From: Rhodospirillaceae bacterium
GTDB taxonomy: Bacteria > Pseudomonadota > Alphaproteobacteria > Dongiales > Dongiaceae
NCBI GenBank assembly: GCA_008012315.1
Contig: SSEL01000005.1
Span: 22,671 to 86,670, forward strand
Reading direction: 5' to 3'
DNA: 64,000 nt
The translations under genes and the position numbers were made by a program. The notes under the pieces are model-generated. The model did no database searches. It was not told where the DNA came from and saw nothing but the letters and a program-made list of their open reading frames with translations. Positions 22,276 to 31,730 of the stretch are shown piece after piece (positions within the stretch are counted from its first letter, which is position 1; the number at the start of each line of letters is the position of its first letter).

Positions 22276-22527
22276 ATGCCAAGGCGAGTTTTGCAAGGCA
22301 CCGTGGTGAGCGACAAGAACGACAAGACCGTCATCGTGTCGGTCGAGCGTCGCGTTATGCACCCGGTCTATAAGAAGTTCATCCGCCGCTCGAAGCGTTA
22401 TGCGGCGCATGACGAGGGTAATGCGCACAAGATCGGCGACGTGGTGTTCATCCGCGAATGCCGGCCTATTTCGAAGTCGAAGCGTTGGGAAGTGGTGGAA
22501 GAATCCGCTGCGACCGGCGCGAATTAA
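22276..22527 (+). CDS. rpsQ: 30S ribosomal protein S17
   Basis: Primary 16S rRNA-binding OB-fold protein. The start [18 protein letters not shown] and the motif [18 protein letters not shown] are typical. The ATG at 22276 is preceded by GGAGAAG; an upstream in-frame GTG at 22255 is rejected. The length is 83 residues. Confidence 0.96.
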   Translation: MPRRVLQGTVVSDKNDKTVIVSVERRVMHPVYKKFIRRSKRYAAHDEGNAHKIGDVVFIRECRPISKSKRWEVVEESAATGAN

Positions 22528-22545
22528 GATAGAAGGAATCCAACC

Positions 22546-22914
22546 ATGATCCAGATGCAGACGAACCTGGATGTGGCCGATAATTCCGGCGCACGCAGGG
22601 TGCAGTGCATCAAGGTGCTGGGCGGTTCGAAGCGCCGTTTTGCGACCGTTGGCGACGTCATCGTCGTCTCGATCAAAGAGGCGATCCCGCGCGGCAAAGT
22701 GAAGAAGGGCGACGTGCATCAGGCCGTCATCGTGCGCACGGCGAAGGAAATCCGCCGCGCCGATGGCAGCGCGATCCGCTTCGACCGGAATGCGGCCGTC
22801 CTGATCAACAAGCAGGGGGAGCCGATCGGCACCCGTATCTTCGGCCCGGTGACCCGCGAGCTCCGCGCCAAGAAGTTCATGAAGATCATCTCGCTGGCTC
22901 CCGAAGTGCTTTAA
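22546..22914 (+). CDS. rplN: 50S ribosomal protein L14
   Basis: Subunit-interface protein of the large subunit; binding site for the silencing factor RsfS. The protein (122 residues) begins [19 protein letters not shown] and has the signature [21 protein letters not shown] (split at residue 40-60). Normal length and order; this begins the spc block. Confidence 0.98.
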   Translation: MIQMQTNLDVADNSGARRVQCIKVLGGSKRRFATVGDVIVVSIKEAIPRGKVKKGDVHQAVIVRTAKEIRRADGSAIRFDRNAAVLINKQGEPIGTRIFGPVTRELRAKKFMKIISLAPEVL

Positions 22915-22951
22915 GGCGCCGGGATAGAGAGCGAAAGGTTCAGGTGCTGAG

Positions 22952-23269
22952 ATGGCAACGAAGCTGAAAGTTAAGAAAGGCGACAAGGTGGTTGTGATCA
23001 CCGGTCGCGACAAGGGTAAGACGGGTGAGATCCTGAGGGTGCTGCGCGAAGAAAACCGCGTGCTCGTGCAGGGCGTGAATGTCGTGAAGCGGCATCAGCG
23101 TCAGGCGATGGGCGTCGAGGGCGGCATCGTCGAGAAGGAAGCGCCGATTCACGTTTCCAACGTGGCCCATATCGACCCGAAGACGCAGAAGCCGACCCGC
23201 GTCGGCTTCAAGATGGAGGGCGACAAGAAGGTCCGTATTGCTCGCCGCTCCGGCGAAAGCATTGAGTGA
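22952..23269 (+). CDS. rplX: 50S ribosomal protein L24
   Basis: Assembly-initiating protein of the large subunit. The KOW motif [20 protein letters not shown] is at residues 8-27. The length is 105 residues. The downstream rplE ATG is 12 bases after the stop codon. Confidence 0.97.
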   Translation: MATKLKVKKGDKVVVITGRDKGKTGEILRVLREENRVLVQGVNVVKRHQRQAMGVEGGIVEKEAPIHVSNVAHIDPKTQKPTRVGFKMEGDKKVRIARRSGESIE

Positions 23270-23280
23270 GGGAGCGCGTC

Positions 23281-23826
23281 ATGGCAACCACCCGTATGCA
23301 AGAACACTACGCCAAGGTCGTGCGCCCGGCGTTGATGCAGGAATTCGAGTATAAGAATGACCTGCAGGTGCCGCGGATCGAGAAGATCGTGGTCAACATG
23401 GGTGTCGGCGAAGCAACTGCCGATTCCAAGAAGATCAACCAGGCCGTCGAAGAACTGACCGCAATCGCCGGCCAGAAGCCGATCGTGACCAAGGCCCGCA
23501 AGTCGATTGCGACCTTCAAGCTGCGTGAAGGCATGAATATCGGCTGCAAAGTCACGCTGCGTCGCGACCGGATGTACGAATTCCTCGATCGCCTGATCAC
23601 CATTGCGCTGCCGCGCGTCCGCGACTTCCGCGGCGTCAAGGGCAACAGCTTCGATGGCCGTGGTAATTACTGCCTGGGCCTGAAGGAACAGTTGGTGTTC
23701 CCGGAAATCGATTACGACAAGGTCGACAAGGTTCGTGGCATGGACATCGTCATCGTGACCTCGGCCAAGACCGATGCTGAAGCCAAGGCGCTGCTGAAGG
23801 GCTTTCAGATGCCCTTCATGAATTGA
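23281..23826 (+). CDS. rplE: 50S ribosomal protein L5
   Basis: 5S rRNA-binding protein that contacts P-site tRNA and S13. The signatures [16 protein letters not shown] and [22 protein letters not shown] are intact. I chose the ATG at 23281 ([10 protein letters not shown], 181 residues) after GAGGGAGC; an in-frame GTG that overlaps rplX is rejected. Confidence 0.97.
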   Translation: MATTRMQEHYAKVVRPALMQEFEYKNDLQVPRIEKIVVNMGVGEATADSKKINQAVEELTAIAGQKPIVTKARKSIATFKLREGMNIGCKVTLRRDRMYEFLDRLITIALPRVRDFRGVKGNSFDGRGNYCLGLKEQLVFPEIDYDKVDKVRGMDIVIVTSAKTDAEAKALLKGFQMPFMN

Positions 23827-23848
23827 GCCGCGGGCTGGAGGAGATAAC

Positions 23849-24154
23849 ATGGCTAAGACTAGTGCCATTCAGAACAACAAGAAGCGCGAGCGCATGGTGA
23901 AGCAGTATGCCGCTCGCCGTGCCCGCCTGAAGGCGATTGCCGATAATGAGGCGTTGCCGATGGAAGAGCGTTTCGCCGCCCGCCTGAAGCTGGCGGAAAT
24001 GCCGCGCAATTCCTCGAAGGTGCGGATCCGCAACCGTTGCGAACTGAGCGGCCGTCCGCGCGCCGTCTATCGCAAGTTCAAGCTGTCGCGTATCGCGCTG
24101 CGTGAGCTGGCCTCGACCGGGCAGATCCCGGGCGTGGTCAAGTCGAGCTGGTAA
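23849..24154 (+). CDS. rpsN: 30S ribosomal protein S14 (zinc-independent form)
   Basis: Small-subunit head protein. The 101-residue length and the sequence [19 protein letters not shown] with a single cysteine, lacking the CxxC pairs, show the long zinc-free (C-minus) form. GGAGGAG precedes the ATG. Located between rplE and rpsH as usual. Confidence 0.98.
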   Translation: MAKTSAIQNNKKRERMVKQYAARRARLKAIADNEALPMEERFAARLKLAEMPRNSSKVRIRNRCELSGRPRAVYRKFKLSRIALRELASTGQIPGVVKSSW

Positions 24155-24169
24155 GGAGGATATGAGATC

Positions 24170-24565
24170 ATGGCAATGAATGATCCCCTCGGCGATATGC
24201 TGACCCGCATCCGGAATGGCCAGAAGGCCCGGATGCAGTCGGTCCGTTCGCCGGCCTCCCGGCTGCGCGCCAATGTGCTGGAGGTTTTGAAGCGCGAAGG
24301 TTACATCCGTAGCTACAGCGCCGAAAACGAGAAGCCGGGCGGTGAGCTCGTGATCGAGTTGAAGTATCACGAAGGTGAGCCGGTGATCCGCGAGATCAAG
24401 CGTGTTTCGACCCCGGGTCGTCGCGTCTACTCGAAGATCTCCGATCTGCCGCGCTTCTATAACGGCCTCGGCATCTCCATCCTCTCGACGCCCCGAGGCG
24501 TCATGTCGGACAGCGAAGCTCGCACCGCGAATGTCGGCGGCGAAGTGCTGTGCCGCGTGTTCTAA
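24170..24565 (+). CDS. rpsH: 30S ribosomal protein S8
   Basis: Primary 16S rRNA-binding protein; in E. coli it represses the spc operon. The protein begins [18 protein letters not shown] and ends with the signature [26 protein letters not shown] (abbreviated, residues 105-131). AAGGAGGATA lies before the ATG. Length 131 residues. Confidence 0.98.
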   Translation: MAMNDPLGDMLTRIRNGQKARMQSVRSPASRLRANVLEVLKREGYIRSYSAENEKPGGELVIELKYHEGEPVIREIKRVSTPGRRVYSKISDLPRFYNGLGISILSTPRGVMSDSEARTANVGGEVLCRVF

Positions 24566-24577
24566 GGAGGCTGATAG

Positions 24578-25111
24578 ATGTCTCGCGTTGGTAAGAACCC
24601 GGTTGCTCTTCCGCAGGGCGTCACCATCGAGGTGGCCAGCGGCGTTGCGACCGTGAAAGGCAAGCTCGGCACCATGAAGCTGCCGGTGAGCAGCCATGTG
24701 TCGGTCACCGTCGAAGACGGCAAGGTTTGGGTGAAGCCGCTGACCCAGAGCAAGGATGCACGGATGATGTGGGGGACGACCCGCGCCAATCTGCGCAACC
24801 TGGTGACGGGCGTCAGCGCCGGCTACACCAAGAACCTGGAAATCAACGGCGTCGGTTATCGTGCTGCCGTGCAGGGCAAGAACCTGCAGCTCCAGCTCGG
24901 CTTCAGCCATGACGTGCTGTATCCGATCCCGGAAGGCATCACGATCAAGTGCGACAAGCCGACCTCGATTTCCATCACCGGCTTTGACAAGCAGCGTGTT
25001 GGTCAGGTGGCGGCGGAGATCCGCGGCTATAAGCGTCCCGAGCCCTACAAGGGCAAGGGTATCAAATACGATACCGAGACCATCCTGCGTAAGGAAGGCA
25101 AGAAGAAGTAA
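24578..25111 (+). CDS. rplF: 50S ribosomal protein L6
   Basis: Large-subunit protein near the factor-binding site. Two repeated L6 folds, with the bacterial signature [14 protein letters not shown] near the C-terminus. The protein begins [19 protein letters not shown] and has 177 residues. AAGGAGG stands before the ATG. Confidence 0.98.
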   Translation: MSRVGKNPVALPQGVTIEVASGVATVKGKLGTMKLPVSSHVSVTVEDGKVWVKPLTQSKDARMMWGTTRANLRNLVTGVSAGYTKNLEINGVGYRAAVQGKNLQLQLGFSHDVLYPIPEGITIKCDKPTSISITGFDKQRVGQVAAEIRGYKRPEPYKGKGIKYDTETILRKEGKKK

Positions 25112-25120
25112 GGACCGGCC

Positions 25121-25483
25121 ATGTCGAAAGCGAAAGAACTCTTTACTCGGCGCCAGGCGCGTGTGCGTACGGCGATCCGGAAGAAGTCTGACGGTCGGCT
25201 CCGGCTGTCCGTCTATCGTTCCAGCCTGCACATCTATGCGCAGATCATCGACGACACGAAGGGTGAAACCCTGGCTGCCGCATCGACGATCGATAAGGAT
25301 CTGAAGGCCAAACTCAAGACCGGTGCGACGGTCGATGCTGCCAAGGAAGTTGGCAAGCTGATCGCAGCTCGCGCCGCCGAAAAGGGCATCAAGGAAGTGG
25401 TGTTCGATCGCGGCGGTTACATCTATCACGGCCGCGTCAAGGCGCTGGCTGATGCGGCCCGCGAAGGCGGTCTGTCGTTCTAA
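25121..25483 (+). CDS. rplR: 50S ribosomal protein L18
   Basis: 5S rRNA-binding protein of the central protuberance. Contains [20 protein letters not shown] and the C-terminal [26 protein letters not shown] (abbreviated). Length 120 residues; nine bases after rplF. Confidence 0.97.
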   Translation: MSKAKELFTRRQARVRTAIRKKSDGRLRLSVYRSSLHIYAQIIDDTKGETLAAASTIDKDLKAKLKTGATVDAAKEVGKLIAARAAEKGIKEVVFDRGGYIYHGRVKALADAAREGGLSF

Positions 25484-25497
25484 GCAAGGATTGCGAA

Positions 25498-26070
25498 ATG
25501 GCACGTGCAGCAAAATCGGAACGTCGCGATCGGGAGCAGCGGGAACGCGCTCAGGAAGTCGAGCTGATCGAAAAGCTCGTCGGCATCAATCGCGTCGCGA
25601 AGGTGGTTAAGGGCGGTAAGCGTTTCGGCTTCGCCGCGATCGTCGTGGTCGGCGATGGCAAGGGCCGCGTTGGTCATGGCACCGGCAAGGCGCGCGAAGT
25701 TCCCGAAGCGATCCGCAAGGCGACGGAACATGCGAAGCGGTCGATGATCCGCGTTCCGCTCCGCGAGGGTCGGACGCTGCATCATGACGTGAACGGCCAT
25801 TATGGCGCCGGTCGCGTGGTGATGCGGGCAGCGGATGCCGGTACCGGTATTATTGCCGGTGGTCCGGTCCGCGCGATCTTCGAAGCGCTCGGCGTTCATG
25901 ACGTCGTCGCCAAGTCGGTCGGGACCTCGAACCCGCACAACATGATCAAGGCGGCGATGGACGCCCTGTCGCAGTGCAGCTCGCCCCGTTCGGTGGCGGC
26001 GCGCCGCGGCAAGAAAGTGGGCGAGGTTTTTGGCAGCCGTAAGGGTGCCGAAGCCGAGATCAGCGAATAA
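25498..26070 (+). CDS. rpsE: 30S ribosomal protein S5
   Basis: Decoding-fidelity protein at the mRNA entry channel. The double-stranded-RNA-binding-like fold carries [30 protein letters not shown] (residues 37-66, abbreviated). The spectinomycin loop is intact with no deletion. Length 190 residues, with a slightly extended C-terminus. Confidence 0.98.
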   Translation: MARAAKSERRDREQRERAQEVELIEKLVGINRVAKVVKGGKRFGFAAIVVVGDGKGRVGHGTGKAREVPEAIRKATEHAKRSMIRVPLREGRTLHHDVNGHYGAGRVVMRAADAGTGIIAGGPVRAIFEALGVHDVVAKSVGTSNPHNMIKAAMDALSQCSSPRSVAARRGKKVGEVFGSRKGAEAEISE

Positions 26071-26082
26071 GGCAGGTGGATG

Positions 26083-26265
26083 ATGGCAAAGCTGAAGATC
26101 ACCCAGGTCGGCAGCCCGATCGGGCGTCCGAAGGAGCAGGAAGCGACGTTGATCGGCCTTGGCCTCAACAAGCTCAACCGCAGCCGTGAGGTCGAGGATA
26201 CCCCGTCGATCCGTGGCATGCTGCGGGCTGTGCAGCATCTGGTCCGCGTCGAAGCGGCGAAGTAA
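26083..26265 (+). CDS. rpmD: 50S ribosomal protein L30
   Basis: Small non-essential large-subunit protein. The product (60 residues) contains [21 protein letters not shown] and [22 protein letters not shown] (each abbreviated). Two tandem ATGs are present (26080 and 26083); the second has the better distance from AAGGCAGG. Located between rpsE and rplO as usual. Confidence 0.95.
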   Translation: MAKLKITQVGSPIGRPKEQEATLIGLGLNKLNRSREVEDTPSIRGMLRAVQHLVRVEAAK

Positions 26266-26321
26266 TCACGGTCGGGCGGCGCGGGAGACCGAAGCCGCCC
26301 ATCGAATAGGGAAATGAGATC

Positions 26322-26813
26322 ATGAAACTCAACCAGCTCTCGGACAATCAGGGCGCCCGCAAGAGCCGCATCCGCGTCGGCCGCGGTATCGGCTCCGGCA
26401 AGGGCAAGACCGGTGGTCGTGGCGGCAAGGGCCAGACGGCGCGTTCCGGTGTGGCGATCAACGGCTTCGAAGGTGGCCAGATGCCGCTGTTCCGCCGTCT
26501 GCCGAAGAAGGGCTTCAACAACATTTTCCGCCTGGATTTCGTGGTGGTGAATGTCGGTACCTTGCAGCAGGCGATCGAGGACAAGCGTCTGGATGCCGGC
26601 AAGACGGTGACCGCGCAGGTGCTGAAGGAAGCCGGTATCATCAACCGCGTCCTTGACGGCATCCGTCTCTTGAACAAAGGCAATCTTAAGAGCAAGTTAA
26701 CCATTGAAGTCGCCGGTGCCTCCAAGGCCGCTATCGAAGCAGTTGAAAAGGCGGGCGGTTCGGTGGTCGTCAAGGCGCCCAAGGTGCCTGCCGAGAAGGC
26801 CGCCAAGGCTTAA
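26322..26813 (+). CDS. rplO: 50S ribosomal protein L15
   Basis: Late-assembly large-subunit protein. The Gly-rich N-terminal region ([19 protein letters not shown], residues 20-38), [18 protein letters not shown] and the C-terminal signature region are present. Length 163 residues with an Ala/Lys-rich tail. It is followed by secY. Confidence 0.98.
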   Translation: MKLNQLSDNQGARKSRIRVGRGIGSGKGKTGGRGGKGQTARSGVAINGFEGGQMPLFRRLPKKGFNNIFRLDFVVVNVGTLQQAIEDKRLDAGKTVTAQVLKEAGIINRVLDGIRLLNKGNLKSKLTIEVAGASKAAIEAVEKAGGSVVVKAPKVPAEKAAKA

Positions 26814-26843
26814 TATTGCGTAACCGAAAGGAACAGAACGGTC

Positions 26844-28211
26844 ATGGCCTCGGCGGCTGAACAGCTTGCGGCGAATATCAATTTCGGCGCTTTCGCCAAA
26901 GCGACCGAGCTCAAGAATCGTATCTGGTTCACCTTAGGTGCACTCGTCGTTGCCCGCATCGGGGCCTATATCCCGTTGCCGGGCATCGACGCGCAGGCTT
27001 TTGCAGCTTTCTTCGCCCAGCATTCCGGCGGAGTGCTCGGCATGGTCGATATGTTCGCCGGCGGCGCCATCAGCCGCATGACGATCTTCGCCCTCGGCAT
27101 TATGCCATATATCTCGGCCTCCATTATCATGCAGCTGCTGACCTCGGTCTCGCCGCAATTGGAAGCGCTGAAGAAGGAAGGCGAGAGCGGCCGTAAGAAG
27201 ATCAATCAATATACCCGCTACGGGACGGTTGCCCTGGGCGTTATCCAGGCCATTGCCATCGCGCGTGGCCTCGCCGCGATGTCCGGCCCAAGTGGCGGCG
27301 TCGTGAACAATCCCGATATTTTCTTCTATGTCGCGACAGTCAGCAGCCTGGTCTGCGGCACCATGTTCCTGATGTGGATTGGCGAGCAGATCACGTCGCG
27401 CGGAATCGGCAACGGCATCTCGTTGATCATCTTCGCCGGTATCGTCGCGCGCCTGCCAACTGCGGTCGGTCAGTTGTTCGAGCAGTTGCGCACCGGATCG
27501 ATCAGCCCGATTTTCGTGCTTGCCGTGCTGGTCCTGGCGATTGCCGTCATCACCTTCATCGTGTTCTTCGAGCGGGCCCAGCGCCGGGTTGTCATTCAGT
27601 ATCCGAAGCGCCAGGTCGGCAATAAGATGTATGGCGGCGAGAACTCGCATCTGCCGTTGAAGCTGAACAGCTCCGGTGTGATTCCGCCGATCTTTGCCTC
27701 GTCGCTGCTGCTCCTGCCGCTGACCATTGCCGGTTTCTCGGGCAACCCTGCCGCAGTTGGCGCCGGCGGCTGGTTCGATACGGTGATGCAGGACATTCAA
27801 CTCTATGTCGGTCACGGCAAGCCGGCTTACATAGCGCTTTACATTGCGCTGATTGTCTTCTTCTCCTTCTTCTACACTGCGATCGTCTTCAATCCCGAAG
27901 AGACCGCGGATAATTTGAAGAAATATGGCGGCTTCGTGCCGGGTATCCGGCCAGGCAAAAACACGTCCGATTATCTGGACTATGTTCTGACGCGGTTAAC
28001 GGTGCTCGGCGCGGCTTATCTCTGCTTCGTCTGTGTCCTGCCTGAGATTCTGATCTCGCAATATTCCATCCCGTTCTATTTCGGCGGTACGAGCTTGCTG
28101 ATCGTCGTCTCGGTGACCATGGATACTGTCGCGCAGATCCATTCGCACCTGTTGGCGCATCAGTATGAAGGGCTTATCAAGAAGGCCAAGCTGAAAGGAC
28201 GCCGGGGGTGA
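26844..28211 (+). CDS. secY: Protein translocase subunit SecY
   Basis: Central channel of the Sec translocon in the inner membrane. The sequence shows ten membrane segments, the plug region after TM1 (YIPLPGIDAQAFAAFF) and the signature boxes GIMPYISASIIMQLL and GIGNGISLIIFAGI. The cytoplasmic loop RAQRRVVIQYPKRQVG that contacts SecA and ribosomes is present. Length 455 residues. The stop overlaps the adk start (GTGA), so adk is translationally coupled. Confidence 0.98.
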   Translation: MASAAEQLAANINFGAFAKATELKNRIWFTLGALVVARIGAYIPLPGIDAQAFAAFFAQHSGGVLGMVDMFAGGAISRMTIFALGIMPYISASIIMQLLTSVSPQLEALKKEGESGRKKINQYTRYGTVALGVIQAIAIARGLAAMSGPSGGVVNNPDIFFYVATVSSLVCGTMFLMWIGEQITSRGIGNGISLIIFAGIVARLPTAVGQLFEQLRTGSISPIFVLAVLVLAIAVITFIVFFERAQRRVVIQYPKRQVGNKMYGGENSHLPLKLNSSGVIPPIFASSLLLLPLTIAGFSGNPAAVGAGGWFDTVMQDIQLYVGHGKPAYIALYIALIVFFSFFYTAIVFNPEETADNLKKYGGFVPGIRPGKNTSDYLDYVLTRLTVLGAAYLCFVCVLPEILISQYSIPFYFGGTSLLIVVSVTMDTVAQIHSHLLAHQYEGLIKKAKLKGRRG

Positions 28212-28864
28212 ATCTCATACTGCTGGGTCCGCCAGGGGCGGGCAAGGGGACACAGGCCAAGCGTCTGTTCGACAAACATAAGCTGGTGCAACTGTCGACG
28301 GGTGACATGTTGCGCGCTGAAGTGGCGTCAGGCAGCGAGTTGGGCCAACAGGCGAAGAAGGTGATGGAAGCCGGGCAGTTGATGCCGGACAACATCATCA
28401 TTGACATGATTTCGAAGCGTATCGATGCGCCGGATTGCCGGAACGGCTTCGTGCTGGACGGTTTCCCGCGGACGGAAGGTCAGGCGGTCGCGCTGGACGA
28501 TATGCTGAACAAGAAGGGTGGTCATATCGACGCGGTGATCGAGCTTGCTGTCGATGAGAGCGCCTTGATTGAACGGATTTCCGGGCGGTTTGCCTGCGCC
28601 AAATGCGGCGCCGGCTACCATGACACGTTTCAGCGCCCGAAAAAGGACGGTGTTTGTGATGTTTGCGGCGGCACGGAATTCGTCCGTCGCAAGGATGACA
28701 ATGCCGAAACGGTGAAAGCCAGGCTGATTGCCTATCGCGAGCAAACCGCCCCGATTCTGCCTTATTACAAGGCAAAGGGGCTGCTCCAACAGGTGGACGG
28801 CATGGCCGATTTGGATGACGTAACCGCGGCAATCGACGCCGTGCTGGCGAAGGTCCGCAAGTAA
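28208..28864 (+). CDS. adk: Adenylate kinase
   Basis: Converts ATP + AMP to 2 ADP, keeping the adenylate balance. Starts with GTG overlapping secY. P-loop GPPGAGKGTQ (residues 6-15) and DGFPRT are intact. The lid carries two CxxC pairs (CAKC and CDVC), indicating a zinc-binding long-type enzyme. Length 218 residues. The secY-adk-rpsM order is typical of alphaproteobacteria; no map, infA or rpmJ lies in between. Confidence 0.97.
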   Translation: MNLILLGPPGAGKGTQAKRLFDKHKLVQLSTGDMLRAEVASGSELGQQAKKVMEAGQLMPDNIIIDMISKRIDAPDCRNGFVLDGFPRTEGQAVALDDMLNKKGGHIDAVIELAVDESALIERISGRFACAKCGAGYHDTFQRPKKDGVCDVCGGTEFVRRKDDNAETVKARLIAYREQTAPILPYYKAKGLLQQVDGMADLDDVTAAIDAVLAKVRK

Positions 28865-28914
28865 CCCATTGGGTTCTTTCGTAAATTTCGTGTCTTTTGA
28901 GACGGGATTGATGA

Positions 28915-28942
28915 TTGACGGGAGCGCGAATCTGCATATAAT
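28915..28942 (+). promoter_or_regulatory. Internal promoter before rpsM (alpha operon)
   Basis: TTGACG and a perfect TATAAT are spaced by 16 bases in the 153-base gap after adk. It would let the rpsM-rpsK-rpoA-rplQ block be transcribed separately from the upstream ribosomal genes. Confidence 0.8.
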
Positions 28943-29017
28943 GCGCGCCTCTCGACCACCTTGGGTGACCGGGCCTTCGGGGCACGCCCAGATCCGTGTA
29001 AAGTGAGGAGACTGACA

Positions 29018-29386
29018 GTGGCGCGTATTGCTGGCGTCAACATTCCGACGCAAAAGCGAGTGGTTATCGCTTTGACCTACATTCACGGCATTGGCTCGGT
29101 GAAAGCTAAGGAGATTTGCGGCAAGGTCGGCATTCCGGCTGAGCGTCGCGTCAACCAGCTCTCGGACGCCGATGTCGTCCGCATTCGCGAAGTGATCGAC
29201 CAGGATTATCGCGTGGAAGGCGATCTGCGTCGTGAAGTTGCCATGAACATCAAGCGTTTGATGGATCTTGGCTGCTATCGCGGCCTGCGTCACCGCAAGG
29301 GCCTGCCGGTCCGCGGTCAGCGCACCCACACCAATGCCCGCACGCGTAAGGGCCCGGCGAAGGCGATCGCCGGCAAGAAGAAGTAA
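29018..29386 (+). CDS. rpsM: 30S ribosomal protein S13
   Basis: Small-subunit head protein that bridges to L5 and contacts P-site tRNA. Starts with GTG ([16 protein letters not shown]) after GTGAGGAG; the in-frame ATG at 28961 is rejected because it precedes the ribosome-binding site. The C-terminal [25 protein letters not shown] (abbreviated) is typical. Length 122 residues. Confidence 0.98.
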   Translation: MARIAGVNIPTQKRVVIALTYIHGIGSVKAKEICGKVGIPAERRVNQLSDADVVRIREVIDQDYRVEGDLRREVAMNIKRLMDLGCYRGLRHRKGLPVRGQRTHTNARTRKGPAKAIAGKKK

Positions 29387-29425
29387 TTCCGGTCGCCGAC
29401 CGGCCGGTTAAGGAACGGAAAGATA

Positions 29426-29824
29426 ATGGCCAAGGCTCCAGCTAATGCCCAGCGCGTTCGTCGTCGCGAACGCAAGAACATCACCTCCGGCATCGCGCAT
29501 GTGAATGCCAGCTTCAACAACACCATGATCACCATCACGGATGATCAGGGCAACACCGTGGCTTGGTCCTCATCCGGTGCGCAGGGCTTCAAGGGCTCGC
29601 GCAAATCGACCCCCTATGCCGCCCAGGTTGCCGCCGACAATGCCGCCAAGAAGGCGGCCGAGCACGGCGTGAAGATGCTGGAAGTGGAAGTGAAGGGCCC
29701 GGGGGCCGGCCGTGAATCGGCGCTGCGCGCGCTGCAGGCTGCGGGCTTCACCATCACGTCGATTCGCGACGTGACGCCGATCCCGCATAATGGTTGCCGG
29801 CCGCCCAAGCGGCGCCGCGTCTAA
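29426..29824 (+). CDS. rpsK: 30S ribosomal protein S11
   Basis: Platform protein of the small subunit at the mRNA exit. Contains [18 protein letters not shown] and the C-terminal signature [18 protein letters not shown]. Length 132 residues. A strong hairpin follows before rpoA. Confidence 0.98.
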   Translation: MAKAPANAQRVRRRERKNITSGIAHVNASFNNTMITITDDQGNTVAWSSSGAQGFKGSRKSTPYAAQVAADNAAKKAAEHGVKMLEVEVKGPGAGRESALRALQAAGFTITSIRDVTPIPHNGCRPPKRRRV

Positions 29825-29836
29825 GACTGTTTTTCC

Positions 29837-29861
29837 GCCGGCCCCCAAGAGTGGGGCCGGC
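29837..29861 (+). promoter_or_regulatory. GC-rich hairpin between rpsK and rpoA
   Basis: A perfect 9-bp stem (GCCGGCCCC / GGGGCCGGC) with a 7-base loop lies 12 bases after the rpsK stop codon. There is no T-run downstream (CCTCTATAG follows), so it is more likely an RNA-processing or stability element, or a partial attenuator, than a full terminator. Confidence 0.6.
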
Positions 29862-29978
29862 CCTCTATAGCGGCCATCAGCGGATTTAATACCGCGATTA
29901 CATATAGCGTTGGCCGCACGGTTTTTGAGGCGAGAGCGATTGGATGGCTGCTCGCCGTTTTGCATGAGGAAAGTCGCT

Positions 29979-30992
29979 GTGATTCAGAAGAACTGGACCG
30001 AGCTGATCAAGTCGAACAAGAAGATCGACACGAGCGGCGATGGCAAGCGCTTTGCCACGATCGTCGCCGAACCGCTGGAACGCGGTTTTGCACTGACCTT
30101 GGGCAATGCGCTGCGTCGTGTGCTGCTCTCGTCGCTGCAGGGTGCTGCGGTGACCGCCGTTCATATCGACGGCGTGCTGCACGAATTCTCGTCGATCCCG
30201 GGCGTGCGGGAAGATGTCACCGACATCATCCTGAACATCAAGACGATCGCACTGCGCATGGGCGGTGACGGTCCGAAGCGGATGCGTCTGAAGGCCCAGG
30301 GGCCCGGCGAAGTGAAGGCCGGCCAGATCGAAACCGGCCACGACATCGAGATTCTCAATCCGGATCTGGTGATCTGCACCCTTGACCAGGGCGCTAATCT
30401 GTCGATGGAATTCACCGTCGAAAGCGGCAAGGGCTATGTCCCGGCCTCGCAGAACCGTCCGGAAGATGCGCCGATCGGCCTGATCCCGGTGGACGCGATC
30501 TTCAGCCCGGTGCGCAAGGTCTCCTACAAGGTCGATAACAGCCGTGTCGGCCAGGTGACCGACTATGACAAGCTGTCGATGCAGATCGAGACCAACGGCG
30601 CCATTTCGCCGGAAGATTCCGTGGCGATCGCTGCCCGTATCCTGCAGGACCAGTTGCAGCTCTTCATCAACTTCGAAGAGCCCTCGGCTGCGACCGAAGA
30701 GTCGAAGGCTGTGGAGCCACCGTTCAACAAGAACCTGCTGCGCAAGGTCGACGAGCTCGAGCTCTCGGTCCGCTCGGCGAATTGCTTGAAGAACGACAAT
30801 ATCGTGTACATCGGCGATCTCGTTCAGAAGACCGAAGCGGAAATGCTCCGTACGCCGAATTTCGGCCGCAAGTCGCTGAACGAAATCAAGGAAGTGCTGG
30901 CGCAGATGGGCCTCCATCTCGGTATGGAAATCCCCAACTGGCCGCCGGAGAATATCGAAGAGATGGCGAAGCGGCTCGACGAGCCGTATTGA
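29979..30992 (+). CDS. rpoA: DNA-directed RNA polymerase subunit alpha
   Basis: Dimerises to start RNA polymerase assembly; its C-terminal domain binds UP elements and activators. The N-terminal domain ([20 protein letters not shown], about residues 35-54) and the C-terminal domain ([20 protein letters not shown]...[12 protein letters not shown]) are intact. I chose the GTG at 29979 ([11 protein letters not shown], 337 residues), the usual alphaproteobacterial N-terminus, with GAGGAAAG at proper spacing; an ATG five codons upstream is the alternative. Confidence 0.97.
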   Translation: MIQKNWTELIKSNKKIDTSGDGKRFATIVAEPLERGFALTLGNALRRVLLSSLQGAAVTAVHIDGVLHEFSSIPGVREDVTDIILNIKTIALRMGGDGPKRMRLKAQGPGEVKAGQIETGHDIEILNPDLVICTLDQGANLSMEFTVESGKGYVPASQNRPEDAPIGLIPVDAIFSPVRKVSYKVDNSRVGQVTDYDKLSMQIETNGAISPEDSVAIAARILQDQLQLFINFEEPSAATEESKAVEPPFNKNLLRKVDELELSVRSANCLKNDNIVYIGDLVQKTEAEMLRTPNFGRKSLNEIKEVLAQMGLHLGMEIPNWPPENIEEMAKRLDEPY

Positions 30993-31154
30993 GTCATCTG
31001 AGCGTTGCGTAAAGGTTTGGGCCATGGTGGCCCGGCCTGCCGTACATGGCGCCGATCAGTGATTATCAGTGATCGGTGACCGCGGCGGCGGGACGTGTAG
31101 TCGGTTTCGCTATTGCCGAGTGCAGGCGAGGCCAAGCGAGAGAGGAGATGTCAA

Positions 31155-31583
31155 ATGCGTCACGGATTGAGCGGCCGTAAGCTGAATCGGACCAGCAGCC
31201 ACCGTAAGGCGATGTTCAACAACCTGGCCCATGCGCTGGTGAAGCATGAGCAGATCAAGACGACCCTTCCCAAGGCGAAGGATCTGCGCCCGATCGTTGA
31301 AAAACTGGTGACGCTGGGCAAGCGGGGCGGCCTGCATGCCCGCCGGCAGATCCTGGCCTCGCTGAAGGACGAGAAGATGGCTGAAAAGCTGCTGACCGTC
31401 CTCGCCGAGCGTTACAAGAGCCGCAATGGCGGCTATACCCGCGTCCTAAAGGCCGGTTTCCGCTATGGCGATATGGCGCCGATGGCAGTGATCGAGTTCG
31501 TCGATCGCGATCCGGCTGCCAAGGGTCAGGATTCCGGCCCGAAGCAGATTGCCGATGACGAAGGCGAAGCCGCCGAGGCCTAA
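31155..31583 (+). CDS. rplQ: 50S ribosomal protein L17
   Basis: Large-subunit protein near the tunnel exit. Begins [20 protein letters not shown] and continues with [21 protein letters not shown] 24-residue acidic, Glu/Ala-rich C-terminal extension takes it to 142 residues. GAGAGGAGATG lies before the ATG; the upstream in-frame ATG at 31113 is rejected. Last gene of the super-operon. Confidence 0.98.
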   Translation: MRHGLSGRKLNRTSSHRKAMFNNLAHALVKHEQIKTTLPKAKDLRPIVEKLVTLGKRGGLHARRQILASLKDEKMAEKLLTVLAERYKSRNGGYTRVLKAGFRYGDMAPMAVIEFVDRDPAAKGQDSGPKQIADDEGEAAEA

Positions 31584-31611
31584 GGCCTTTTGCGGATCGA
31601 GACGATCGAAG

Positions 31612-31635
31612 GGGCAGCCGCGAGGCTGCCCTTTT
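31612..31635 (+). terminator. Rho-independent terminator ending the ribosomal super-operon
   Basis: A perfect 8-bp stem GGGCAGCC / GGCTGCCC with a GCGA tetraloop is followed by TTTT, 28 bases after the rplQ stop codon. Confidence 0.92.
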
Positions 31636-31665
31636 GCATTACCGATCCTCGTACATTCCTGTCTT

Positions 31666-31695
31666 TTGCATTCTCTGGCCCAAGCACCATATCAT
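31666..31695 (+). promoter_or_regulatory. Candidate promoter for the Deg protease gene
   Basis: TTGCAT and TATCAT are spaced by 18 bases, 35 bases before the start codon of the next gene and just after the rplQ terminator. Confidence 0.55.
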
Positions 31696-31730
31696 AACCC
31701 AAAACGACAACTCTGGAGTTGAGCTGAAAA

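Noticed and set aside
28212..29017. Possible rpmJ (L36) between secY and rpsM
   Set aside because: Only adk and a promoter region are present; no short Cys/His-rich L36 frame was found.
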